Origin: Sphingosinicella microcystinivorans
Lineage (GTDB): Bacteria; Pseudomonadota; Alphaproteobacteria; Sphingomonadales; Sphingomonadaceae
Length of the DNA stretch: 64,000 nucleotides
Reading direction: 5' to 3'
Assembly: GCF_027941835.1 (NCBI RefSeq)
Contig: NZ_CP116005.1
Location: 1,875,501 to 1,939,500, forward strand
The position numbers were made by a program, and so were the translations under genes. The notes under the pieces are model-generated. The model was not told where the DNA came from and ran no database searches. It was given only the letters and a program-made list of their open reading frames with translations. Position 1 is the stretch's first letter. Every line of letters begins with the position of its first letter. Of the stretch, positions 38,985 to 46,523 are shown piece after piece.

Positions 38985-40199
38985 ATGTTGTCACCCTATG
39001 CGATCTACGACGGCGCGCCGCCGCCCGGTGTGCCCGTTCTCGACATCGACCCGTTCTCGGCGCCGTTCTTCGACGACCCCTATCCGGCGCACGAGGCGAT
39101 GCGGGAGGCGGGGCCGTTCGTATGGCTCGGCCGCTACAATATCGGGGCGGTGGCGCGGTACGAACACGTGCGCGAAGCGCTGACCGACTGGGAACGCTTT
39201 TCGTCGGCGCGCGGCGTCGGCATGGAGGATTTCGAGCGGCACGGCCGCTTCCGTCTGCCGAGCCTGATCCTGGAGGCGGACCCGCCGCTCCACACGCGGT
39301 CGCGGGGCGTCTTGAGCCGGGCGCTGTCGCCGCCCGTGCTGAAAGGGCTGCGCGCGCGCTTCGCGGCGGAGGCCGAAGCGCTCGTCGAACGTGTCGTCGC
39401 GGCGGGGCGTTTCGACGCGATCGGTGATCTTGCCGAAGCCTATCCGCTGCGCGTGTTCCCGGACGCGATGGGCATGAAGCGCGAGGGGCGCGAAAAATTG
39501 CTGCCGCACGCGGAGATGCTGTTCAATTCCTTCGGGCCGCGCAATGCGCTGTTCGAGGCCTCGCGGGAGAAGGCGAGTTTCGACTGGATCGAGGAGCAGG
39601 GCAGGCGCGAGAACCTGTCGCCGGGTCTCGGCCTCGTGATTCACGAAGCCGCCGACCGCGGCGAGATCAGCCACGAGGAAGCCCCGCTGCTGGTGCGCGC
39701 GCTGTTGCAGGCCGGGCTCGACACCACGGTGAACGCCATCGGCGCGGCGCTCTATTGTCTCGCGCGCTTTCCGGACCAGTGGGAGCGGCTGCGCGCCGGG
39801 CCCGCGCTCGCAAAGGCGGCGTTCGATGAAGCGATCCGCTTCGAATCGCCGGTGCAGACCTTCTTCCGGACGGCGACGCGAAACACCGAAATCGGCGGCG
39901 CGCCGGTGCAGGAAGGCGACAAGATCCTGATGATGCTGGCCTCCGCGAACCGCGACCCGCGCCAGTGGGAGATGCCGGACCGATACGACATCACGCGCAG
40001 GACGCTCGGCCACGTCGGCTTCGGCGCCGGCATTCATCAATGCGTCGGGCAAATCCTTGCGCGGATGGAAGGCGAACTGGTGCTGGACGCGCTCGTGCGG
40101 CGCGTGAAGCGGATCCGCATTGCAGGCGATGTGGTCCGCCGCCACAACAACACGCTGCGCGGGCTTGCAAGCCTGCCTGTCGAGGTGGAGCGCGCCTAG
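38985..40199 (+). CDS. Cytochrome P450
   Basis: A 404-residue soluble bacterial P450. The haem thiolate is Cys353 in FGAGIHQCVGQ, the I-helix motif is LLQAGLDTTVNAIG (oxygen-activating AGxDTT), and the ExxR pair lies in FDEAIRFESP. The N-terminal EADPPLHTRSRGVLSRALSP is typical of class I enzymes needing ferredoxin and reductase; a ferredoxin gene is not nearby. The ATG follows the serine hydrolase stop by 5 bp, so the two are co-expressed. Substrate unknown; perhaps hydroxylation or N/O-dealkylation of the amide substrate. Confidence 0.92.
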   Translation: MLSPYAIYDGAPPPGVPVLDIDPFSAPFFDDPYPAHEAMREAGPFVWLGRYNIGAVARYEHVREALTDWERFSSARGVGMEDFERHGRFRLPSLILEADPPLHTRSRGVLSRALSPPVLKGLRARFAAEAEALVERVVAAGRFDAIGDLAEAYPLRVFPDAMGMKREGREKLLPHAEMLFNSFGPRNALFEASREKASFDWIEEQGRRENLSPGLGLVIHEAADRGEISHEEAPLLVRALLQAGLDTTVNAIGAALYCLARFPDQWERLRAGPALAKAAFDEAIRFESPVQTFFRTATRNTEIGGAPVQEGDKILMMLASANRDPRQWEMPDRYDITRRTLGHVGFGAGIHQCVGQILARMEGELVLDALVRRVKRIRIAGDVVRRHNNTLRGLASLPVEVERA

Positions 40200-41821
40200 C
40201 GCCGGCGCGGCACGAACCGCCCCGCGGCGACGCCGGTCGGCGCGCCGTTCTCGAAGGCGACCTTGCCGTTGACGATCACGGTGACGATGCCAGTGGAAAG
40301 CGCGGCCGGGTCCGCATAGGTGGCGCGCGCATTGACGGTGGCGGGATCGAACAGCACGACGTCGGCGGCAAGCCCCGGCAGCAGGCGGCCGCGGTCGCCG
40401 AGCCCGAGATGCGCTGCGGGAAAGCCCGTCATCTTGCGGATCGCCTCCTCCAGCGGGAACAGCTTCAGATCGCGGCTGTAGTGGCCGAGCACGCGCGTGA
40501 AGCTGCCGCTGGCACGCGGGTGGGCGTAGCCGCGCGCCAGCGATTGCTCGTCGATGTAGGCGCCGTCGCTGGCGATCATCACCCACGGTTTCACGATGAG
40601 CGCGCGGATGTCGGCCTCGTCGATCGTGCCGAGCGTGACGCGGACATTCCTACGGGTCGCGAGATCGGCGAGCAGGTCGAACGGAGTGATGCCGCGCCTG
40701 CCTGCGAGCAACGCGATGTTCTCGTCGACGAGGTCCGGGTCCTCCGGCGCGTCGACGATCCGCATGTTCCCGTAGCCGACGGCCTTGATCCACGAGAAGC
40801 CTTTCCCGACGCCCGCTTCCGTGGCGTGGCGAACCGCTTCGCGGCGTGCCGGGTCAGCAAGCGCCGCACGGACTTCCGCCTCGGTCACGCGCCGGTCGCC
40901 GCGCCCGTCCGGGAGGACGAAGAGATCGTAGACGGCGCGCACGGTGGCGCCGTCGAACGGATACTGGTCCGCGACGATGGCGAACCCTTCATCGCGCACC
41001 GCCTCGACCATCGCGATGACCTCGCCGATGCGGCTGCGGTTGAGGAGGCCCGTGGCCTTGAGATGCGCCAGCTTCGCCGGGATGCCCACGGCCTTGCCGA
41101 GTTCGATCGCCTCGCGCTCCGATTCCACCATGCGGAAGCCGGGGTCGCGCGTGTGCGAATCATAGGTGCCGCCGTAGGGCTTCACCTCGGCTGCAAGCGC
41201 CTGCACCTCGGCTTTCGTCGCGAACATGCCGGGGTCGTACATGAGGCCGGTGGAGAGGCCGGCGCAGCCCATCTCCATGCCTTCGCGCACCAGCGCCGCC
41301 ATGCGCGCGATCTCGTCGGGCGCGGCGGCGCGGCGCTGCCCCGGCATCACCGCGTCGCGGATGCCGTTGTGGCCGACGTAGCAGCCGTGATTGACGCCCA
41401 TGCCCTTCGCCGCCAGCGCCCCGGTGAGCTGCCGCATCACGCGCGGCGACAGCCCGCCGTCGGGGCTCGCCATGATCGTGGTGACGCCCTGCGACAAGTC
41501 CTGCACGTCGATGAACGGCCCGTCGACGCGCTCCACGGCCTCGGGAACGTGGCTGTGCGCGTCGATGAAGCCCGGCGCGACGGCGAGGCCGCGCGCGTCG
41601 AGCGTGCGCGCTGCAACGACGCGGGCCGGGGCCTTGTCCACGAAGCGGATTTGCCCGTCCGCGATCCCGACATCGGCGCGGCGGGGCGGCGATCCCGTGC
41701 CGTCATAGACGAGCCCGCCGCGGACGAGCAGGTCCAGCCGCCCGGGCTGACCCGCACAGGCGGAGAGCATCAGCAGCCCGGCGATGACGCGGACGGCCTT
41801 GAACGAAACCGGGTTCAGCAT
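40196..41821 (-). CDS. Lipoprotein N-acyl-D-amino-acid-deacylase-like amidohydrolase (module A)
   Basis: A 541-residue amidohydrolase of the D-aminoacylase (Amidohydro_3) type. A lipobox LSAC with Cys22 suggests membrane anchoring. Metal-site regions are His89-Ser-His91 (FIDAHSH), a His in GTYDSHTRD, another in LAHLKATG and the Asp in IASDGAY. Classical D-aminoacylases have a metal-binding Cys in a GNCG segment after QGVTT; here it is SPDG (Asp121), the same change as in the paralogue at 51908. It overlaps the P450 stop by 4 bp in convergent order, and is divergent from the FAD oxidoreductase. Confidence 0.88.
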   Translation of the reverse strand: MLNPVSFKAVRVIAGLLMLSACAGQPGRLDLLVRGGLVYDGTGSPPRRADVGIADGQIRFVDKAPARVVAARTLDARGLAVAPGFIDAHSHVPEAVERVDGPFIDVQDLSQGVTTIMASPDGGLSPRVMRQLTGALAAKGMGVNHGCYVGHNGIRDAVMPGQRRAAAPDEIARMAALVREGMEMGCAGLSTGLMYDPGMFATKAEVQALAAEVKPYGGTYDSHTRDPGFRMVESEREAIELGKAVGIPAKLAHLKATGLLNRSRIGEVIAMVEAVRDEGFAIVADQYPFDGATVRAVYDLFVLPDGRGDRRVTEAEVRAALADPARREAVRHATEAGVGKGFSWIKAVGYGNMRIVDAPEDPDLVDENIALLAGRRGITPFDLLADLATRRNVRVTLGTIDEADIRALIVKPWVMIASDGAYIDEQSLARGYAHPRASGSFTRVLGHYSRDLKLFPLEEAIRKMTGFPAAHLGLGDRGRLLPGLAADVVLFDPATVNARATYADPAALSTGIVTVIVNGKVAFENGAPTGVAAGRFVPRRR

Positions 41822-41867
41822 CGTCACCTGATCAGGACCTTCCGCAGTTTTCGCTAGACGAATTGAT

Positions 41868-41883
41868 TTTAGCGTATAGGAAA
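41868..41883. promoter_or_regulatory. Shared divergent operator candidate of module A
   Basis: TTTAGCGTATAGGAAA, the inverse of TTTCCTATACGCTAAA, lies in the 87-bp gap between the amidohydrolase (minus) and FAD oxidoreductase (plus) genes. It is nearly identical to the site at 43752. Confidence 0.6.
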
Positions 41884-41908
41884 CATTCTGGTCATACAAG
41901 GCTAGGTC

Positions 41909-43009
41909 ATGCGTTTCGATTTCATCGTCATCGGCGGCGGTATCGCCGGCCTGTCGTCGGCTGCGGCGCTTTCACATCACGGCAAGGTCGCATTGCTCGA
42001 GCGCGAGGCCCAGCCGTGCCACCACAGCTCGGGGCGGTCGGCGGCGATCTTCGTGCGCAGCTACGGCAACGACACCGTAAGGGCGCTGACGGCGATCAGC
42101 GAACGCGCCTTTGCCGCGGATGCGGCCGCCGGCCACGAAACGCTGGGGCGCAGGCGCGGCATCCTGATCGTTGCGCGAAAGGATGGCGATCCCGGCGCGC
42201 CTGCGCACGGGCGGGAACGCATCCCGGCGGAGGCGGCCGCTGCGCACATGCCGCTGCTGCGGCCCGAACGTCTCTCCCACGCCTGGCTGGAGGCGGACGC
42301 GCGCGATATCGACGTCCACGCCATGCACATGGGCTACATGAAGACGCTGAAGGCGAACGGCGGATCGCTTCTGACCGGCTTCGACGCGCAGGCGGCGATC
42401 CGCCGGGAGGGCCTCTGGCATGTTTCGGATGGCGTGCGAACCGTGGCTGCGCCCGTCGCGATCAACGCCGCAGGCGCATGGGCGGATGCGGTCGGCGTCA
42501 TGTTCGGCGCCGCGCCGAAGGGCATCCGGCCGCTGAGACGAAGCGCCGCCTTGATCGACCCGCCCGCAGGCAGCGCGATCGACGACTGGCCGATGGTCGT
42601 CGATGTCGAGGAAAGCGTCTACTTCAAGCCGGAGGCCGGGAAGCTGATGGTGTCTCCCGCCGACTGCACCCCCTCGCCGCCTTGCGACAGTTGGGCCGAC
42701 GACATGGATATCGCCGTCGCGATCGACCGCTATCAGGACCTGACCGGTCAGGAGGTGCGGCGCGTGACGCACACGTGGGCGGGGCTTCGCAGCTACGTGG
42801 CCGACGAAAGCCCGCTGATCGGCGCGGACGCGGCCGTTGCGGGCTTCATCTGGCTTGCCGCGCTCGGTGGTTTCGGCGTGCAGACCGCACCGGCGGCCGG
42901 TGCCGTCGCCGCCGCGCTGGCGAGCCGATCGACGCTGCCCGAGGGCGTGACGCCGGCATTGCTGCGTGCGGTCGATCCGGCACGCGCCGGATGCACGGGT
43001 CCGGCTTGA
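41909..43009 (+). CDS. DadA-like FAD-dependent oxidoreductase
   Basis: A 366-residue flavoprotein of the DAO/glycine oxidase fold. The FAD-binding GGGIAGLSSAAALS motif is at about residues 9-22, and the C-terminal FAD-contact region reads WAGLRSYVADESPLIGAD...GFGVQTAPAAG. Such enzymes oxidise amino or imino acids (D-amino acid dehydrogenase, sarcosine oxidase and relatives). Next to a D-aminoacylase-like enzyme and a penicillin acylase it would suit oxidation of the released amino acid, but the substrate is not known. Confidence 0.87.
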   Translation: MRFDFIVIGGGIAGLSSAAALSHHGKVALLEREAQPCHHSSGRSAAIFVRSYGNDTVRALTAISERAFAADAAAGHETLGRRRGILIVARKDGDPGAPAHGRERIPAEAAAAHMPLLRPERLSHAWLEADARDIDVHAMHMGYMKTLKANGGSLLTGFDAQAAIRREGLWHVSDGVRTVAAPVAINAAGAWADAVGVMFGAAPKGIRPLRRSAALIDPPAGSAIDDWPMVVDVEESVYFKPEAGKLMVSPADCTPSPPCDSWADDMDIAVAIDRYQDLTGQEVRRVTHTWAGLRSYVADESPLIGADAAVAGFIWLAALGGFGVQTAPAAGAVAAALASRSTLPEGVTPALLRAVDPARAGCTGPA

Positions 43010-43016
43010 AAACGCC

Positions 43017-43652
43017 TCAGGATTTGCGCCGGGCCGGGTGATCGACGGCGTTCACCGCGTCGATCAGTTCGGTCTCGTTGCCCGAGCACACCGCGAGCAC
43101 GCGGCATGGCGCATCGCCGTGCGCGACGTAGGCGTGGCCCATCTGGCTGTCGAGCCACATCGATTCGCCCGCGTTCAGGATCACCGGCTTGTAGTATTCG
43201 GTGTGCACCTCGAGCGCGCCCTCGAGGACGTAGACGAATTCCTCGCCGCCGTGCCGCACGTAGTCGGGGAAGGCCGCGAAGGAATGCGACTGCGGGGTCG
43301 CGACGAGGGGCACGAACGCCTTGCCGGACACGTCGGTGCTGAGATAGCAGTGATCATAGTGCTCGGTGCGCACGACGACGCCGTCGCCGATCCGGTTGAT
43401 GCTGCGCCGCCCCTTCGCCGAATTGTCGCCGGACGTTGGCGCGGGGCCGCCCAGCAGGTCGGCAAGATCGACGCCGAGCCCCTGGCAGAGCTGCGTGAGC
43501 TTGTCGTAGGTGAGCGACATCTTGCCGGATTCCACCTTCGAAAGCGTCGAAATGGCGATGCCCGTGCGGCGGCTGACTTCCGACATGGTGAGGCCCATGC
43601 GGCGGCGGAGCGCCCGCAGGGCTTCAGCCAGTTTCGTGGGCGGTCGGCCCAT
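43017..43652 (-). CDS. XRE-cupin transcriptional regulator (module A)
   Basis: A 211-residue regulator with an N-terminal lambda-repressor-like helix-turn-helix (TMSEVSRRTGIAISTLSKVE, about residues 22-41) and a C-terminal cupin ligand-binding domain (HGGEEFVYVLEGALEVHTEYY...AGESMWLDSQMGHAY). It is a paralogue of the regulator at 53660: LSKVESGKMSLTYDKLTQL against LSKMENDRLGLTYDKLTRL. It probably controls module A through the TTTCCTATACGCTAAA-type sites, one of which lies 100 bp upstream of it. Confidence 0.9.
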   Translation of the reverse strand: MGRPPTKLAEALRALRRRMGLTMSEVSRRTGIAISTLSKVESGKMSLTYDKLTQLCQGLGVDLADLLGGPAPTSGDNSAKGRRSINRIGDGVVVRTEHYDHCYLSTDVSGKAFVPLVATPQSHSFAAFPDYVRHGGEEFVYVLEGALEVHTEYYKPVILNAGESMWLDSQMGHAYVAHGDAPCRVLAVCSGNETELIDAVNAVDHPARRKS

Positions 43653-43751
43653 CCATGAACTCCCAGGCGATTTTCAACGAACAGACACGCATTAGGTCAA
43701 ACGGAAAGAAAGCGGAACAGCCATCCATCGAACCGCCTTGTCGGCAATCCA

Positions 43752-43767
43752 TTCCTATACGCTAAAC
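43752..43767. promoter_or_regulatory. Operator candidate upstream of XRE-cupin gene
   Basis: TTCCTATACGCTAAAC lies between the XRE-cupin start (43652) and the penicillin acylase stop (43801). It matches the sites at 37496-37511 and 41868-41883 and suggests autoregulation. Confidence 0.6.
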
Positions 43768-43800
43768 TTCGCATTGGAAACAGCGATGGCCCGGTGCGGA

Positions 43801-46191
43801 TCATTGTCCCGGCCTCAATGTCAGCACGCCCACGGCGTCCTTGCGCAGGTCCGCGGCGCTGCCCGCGAGGGTGAAATAGCGGCCTGCCGCCCAGTCTTCC
43901 GCGAGGTGGCCGAACCACGGCGACAACACGTTCCCGGAAACGCCGGGGGCGATCATGTAGAGGCTGCGGGCTGGATCGGCGAGGTCCACGATCTGCCGGT
44001 AGCGGGCGCCGTAGACATCCGCATACGGGTCGTCGCTCCAGAGCCTGCTGAGGCCGGCATTGACCGTGGAGGCGTCGCCCGGCGCGGCGGGCGACGCCAC
44101 GATCCGCCGCCCCACGACGGGCAGGTGCGAGAAGATGTCGTGCCTGAAACGCACGCGGTGCACATCGCCCCAGCGCCAGCCGCGCATGTCGCCATGCTCT
44201 GCGCGCAGGTCCTGCGCCGCCGCGTCGAGCGCGTTGGCAGCGATGGCCCGACATTCCGGCGGCGCGCACCAGCCGCCTTCCCCGGCGAGCAGCCGTTCGA
44301 GGCGCGGCCTGTTCGACTCGAGATAGTCCTTCGCGAGGGCGCCGAGCCTCGGCTCCAGAAGCGCCAGCGCGGTTGCCCTGTACCATGCCGACCAGATCAG
44401 CGGCCCGGCGGCGCCGATCTCCATGTTTCCGTCCCAGCGCCGCAGCGCGGCGAGGGCGGCGCGACCCTCCGCGGTGGCGGGCGACATCGCCGTGAGCACC
44501 GGTTTCAGTGCGGCGACCTCCGCCGATACCGTATCGAGCTGGAGCCGCCGCATCGTTTCGCGATCGGCGCCGTTCGCCTTGCCGAGTTGGTCGACGATCC
44601 GCGCGGCGCGCCAGCCCGGTTCGAACGCGGTGCTGTCGTAGAGACGGTCGCCGATGAGCGTGCGGTTGTTGGCGTTGGCGACGTAGCCCGACATGGGGTT
44701 CACCGTTCGCGGCATGTCCGCGGGATAGGCATGGCCGTTCCACGCGAAGCGCGCCTCCCAGCCGGGGGCGGGCAGGAAGCCGTCGCCTCCGCGGCGCGGG
44801 ATGCGGGCGGCGGTCGCCATCGCAATCGTTCCCGACCGGTCGGCGAAAGCGAAATTGTGCTGGAAATGGAAATCCCCGATCGCACGTTCAAACGTGGGCC
44901 AGTCGCGTGCTGCCGCGATCTTCGCGAAGGCTTCCATGATCGGCTGGCCGTTCGGGAACTGCACGCCCGCAAGCGCGACGACATGCCCCGGCGGCAACTG
45001 CTCCCGCGCCAGCCGCCCGGCGTCGGCGTCGATGTCGGACAGCACCGGTCCGTTCGCCGTGTAGCGCAGGACGACACGTTCGGGCGCTGCGTCCTTGACC
45101 GGAATCGTCACCGTCCGCGTCAGGAATTTCCGCGGCCCCGAGGGCGTGAGGTAGCGCGACGGATCGGCGGGATCGAGGCGTTCGACGAACAGGTCCGTCT
45201 GGTCCGCCATCACGTCGGTGATTCCCCACGCGATGTCGCGGTTGCGGGCGCTCGCGAAGCCCGGTGAACCGGGACGGGACGCGCCGACGATCTCGAAATC
45301 CGTGCCGACGATGCGGACGGGGTAATAGTCCGCGGGCGCCGTGAGCGGCCCGTGCGGGTCGTTGGCGAGCATGGGCTTGCCGGTCTTCGTGCGCGCGCCC
45401 GCAATCGCCCAGCTGTTCGACGCCGGGAGGGAACGGCCGAAGGGCAAGGGCTCTGCCGCCGCCGCATTCACCCGCGTCAAGGGCAGTGCGCCGCAGGTGT
45501 CGGCGGCCGGCGCAGCAGCCGCTGGCGGCGCGTCTGGATGCGTCGCCGGGCCGCCATCCGCTGGCGAAGCGAACAGCGAACGCAGCGCGTCGCAGCTGAT
45601 CGCGGGGAGCAGCCGCGCGCGCAGCAACTCGTCGCGCCAGTCGCCGAAGCCGAGCGTCAGCAGTCCGGCGACGCGGCTGACGTCGCGTTCCTCCCAATGC
45701 TCCGGCGTCATGCCCGCCAGCAGGAATTCGGGCGGGGGCGGCCCGCGCCGTGCGTCCAGCGCCGCGTTGATGCCCGCGACATAGGCGCGGATCGCGCTCC
45801 GGGTTGCCTGCGAATATTGACGCTCCGTGCGCGCGGCGATGGCTTCGATGTCGAATGCCGCGACGAGCTTGTCGGTGGGAAGCGCGTCGCTTCCGACGGC
45901 TTCGGAGAGACGGCCGCGCGCGGCGCGGCGCGTCGTTTCCAGCTGCCAGAGCCGGTCCTGCGCGTGAACGAAGCCGAGCCCGAAATAGCCGTCCTCGCGC
46001 GTGGCTGCGAAAATGTGCGGAACGGCGCGCGCATCCCGCACGATCTCGATAGTGCCGCCGAGCCCGGCCACGCTGAGTTCGCCGGAATAGTCCGGCAGCG
46101 ACGCGCGCAGCCAGCCATACGTGCCCGCCAACGTCAGCGCGCCGAAGACGGCGCCTGCGAGCATCCATTTGCCTCTACCGAACCTTTTCAT
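43801..46191 (-). CDS. Penicillin acylase-family Ntn hydrolase (module A)
   Basis: A 796-residue precursor that is cut into alpha and beta chains. A signal/membrane segment lies at about residues 8-27. The predicted N-terminal nucleophile of the beta chain is Ser258 in PASNSWAIAG, preceded by a spacer rich in Ala and Pro (about 210-255). The family pattern IEIVRDARAVPHIFA / GLGFVHAQDRLWQLE and ANDPHGPLTAP is complete. Members hydrolyse penicillins, N-acyl-homoserine lactones and other N-acyl compounds in the periplasm. A related copy is encoded at 49505. Confidence 0.92.
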   Translation of the reverse strand: MKRFGRGKWMLAGAVFGALTLAGTYGWLRASLPDYSGELSVAGLGGTIEIVRDARAVPHIFAATREDGYFGLGFVHAQDRLWQLETTRRAARGRLSEAVGSDALPTDKLVAAFDIEAIAARTERQYSQATRSAIRAYVAGINAALDARRGPPPPEFLLAGMTPEHWEERDVSRVAGLLTLGFGDWRDELLRARLLPAISCDALRSLFASPADGGPATHPDAPPAAAAPAADTCGALPLTRVNAAAAEPLPFGRSLPASNSWAIAGARTKTGKPMLANDPHGPLTAPADYYPVRIVGTDFEIVGASRPGSPGFASARNRDIAWGITDVMADQTDLFVERLDPADPSRYLTPSGPRKFLTRTVTIPVKDAAPERVVLRYTANGPVLSDIDADAGRLAREQLPPGHVVALAGVQFPNGQPIMEAFAKIAAARDWPTFERAIGDFHFQHNFAFADRSGTIAMATAARIPRRGGDGFLPAPGWEARFAWNGHAYPADMPRTVNPMSGYVANANNRTLIGDRLYDSTAFEPGWRAARIVDQLGKANGADRETMRRLQLDTVSAEVAALKPVLTAMSPATAEGRAALAALRRWDGNMEIGAAGPLIWSAWYRATALALLEPRLGALAKDYLESNRPRLERLLAGEGGWCAPPECRAIAANALDAAAQDLRAEHGDMRGWRWGDVHRVRFRHDIFSHLPVVGRRIVASPAAPGDASTVNAGLSRLWSDDPYADVYGARYRQIVDLADPARSLYMIAPGVSGNVLSPWFGHLAEDWAAGRYFTLAGSAADLRKDAVGVLTLRPGQ

Positions 46192-46523
46192 TCCGTCGAC
46201 CTGATCCTTGCCGATGAAGCATGAAGGCTTAGCCTTCGTACTCCGGCCGTATTTTCATATACACTAATTTCTGGCCATCGCCAGCCGTGGCGGGACGCTC
46301 ATTCCTGTTTCTGTTTTCCTCGGAATTTTATCCTTTAAAATTCATGAGATATGATATTTTCGGTATCTGGCGCGTATGGTGACGGGCCGCACTGTCATGG
46401 TTTGAATGAAGCTGGATTGACATTATAGGAAAAGTTGGAGCTATATAGGAAAATTAATTGAACGAACCGCGCCGGCGGTATCCGAACGCATCGGGGGCGG
46501 GCGACGGGAGAGAGGGGGAAACA
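46192..46523. promoter_or_regulatory. Divergent AT-rich promoter region with repeated TATAGGAAAA
   Basis: This 332-bp gap holds no gene. TTTTCATATACACTAATTTC (46252-46271) is a degenerate form of the module A site and lies 61 bp upstream of the penicillin acylase start. TATAGGAAAA occurs twice, at 46424-46433 and 46444-46453, exactly 20 bp apart (two helical turns), in front of the receptor gene. TATAGGAAA is the inverse of the left half of TTTCCTATACGCTAAA. Confidence 0.55.
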
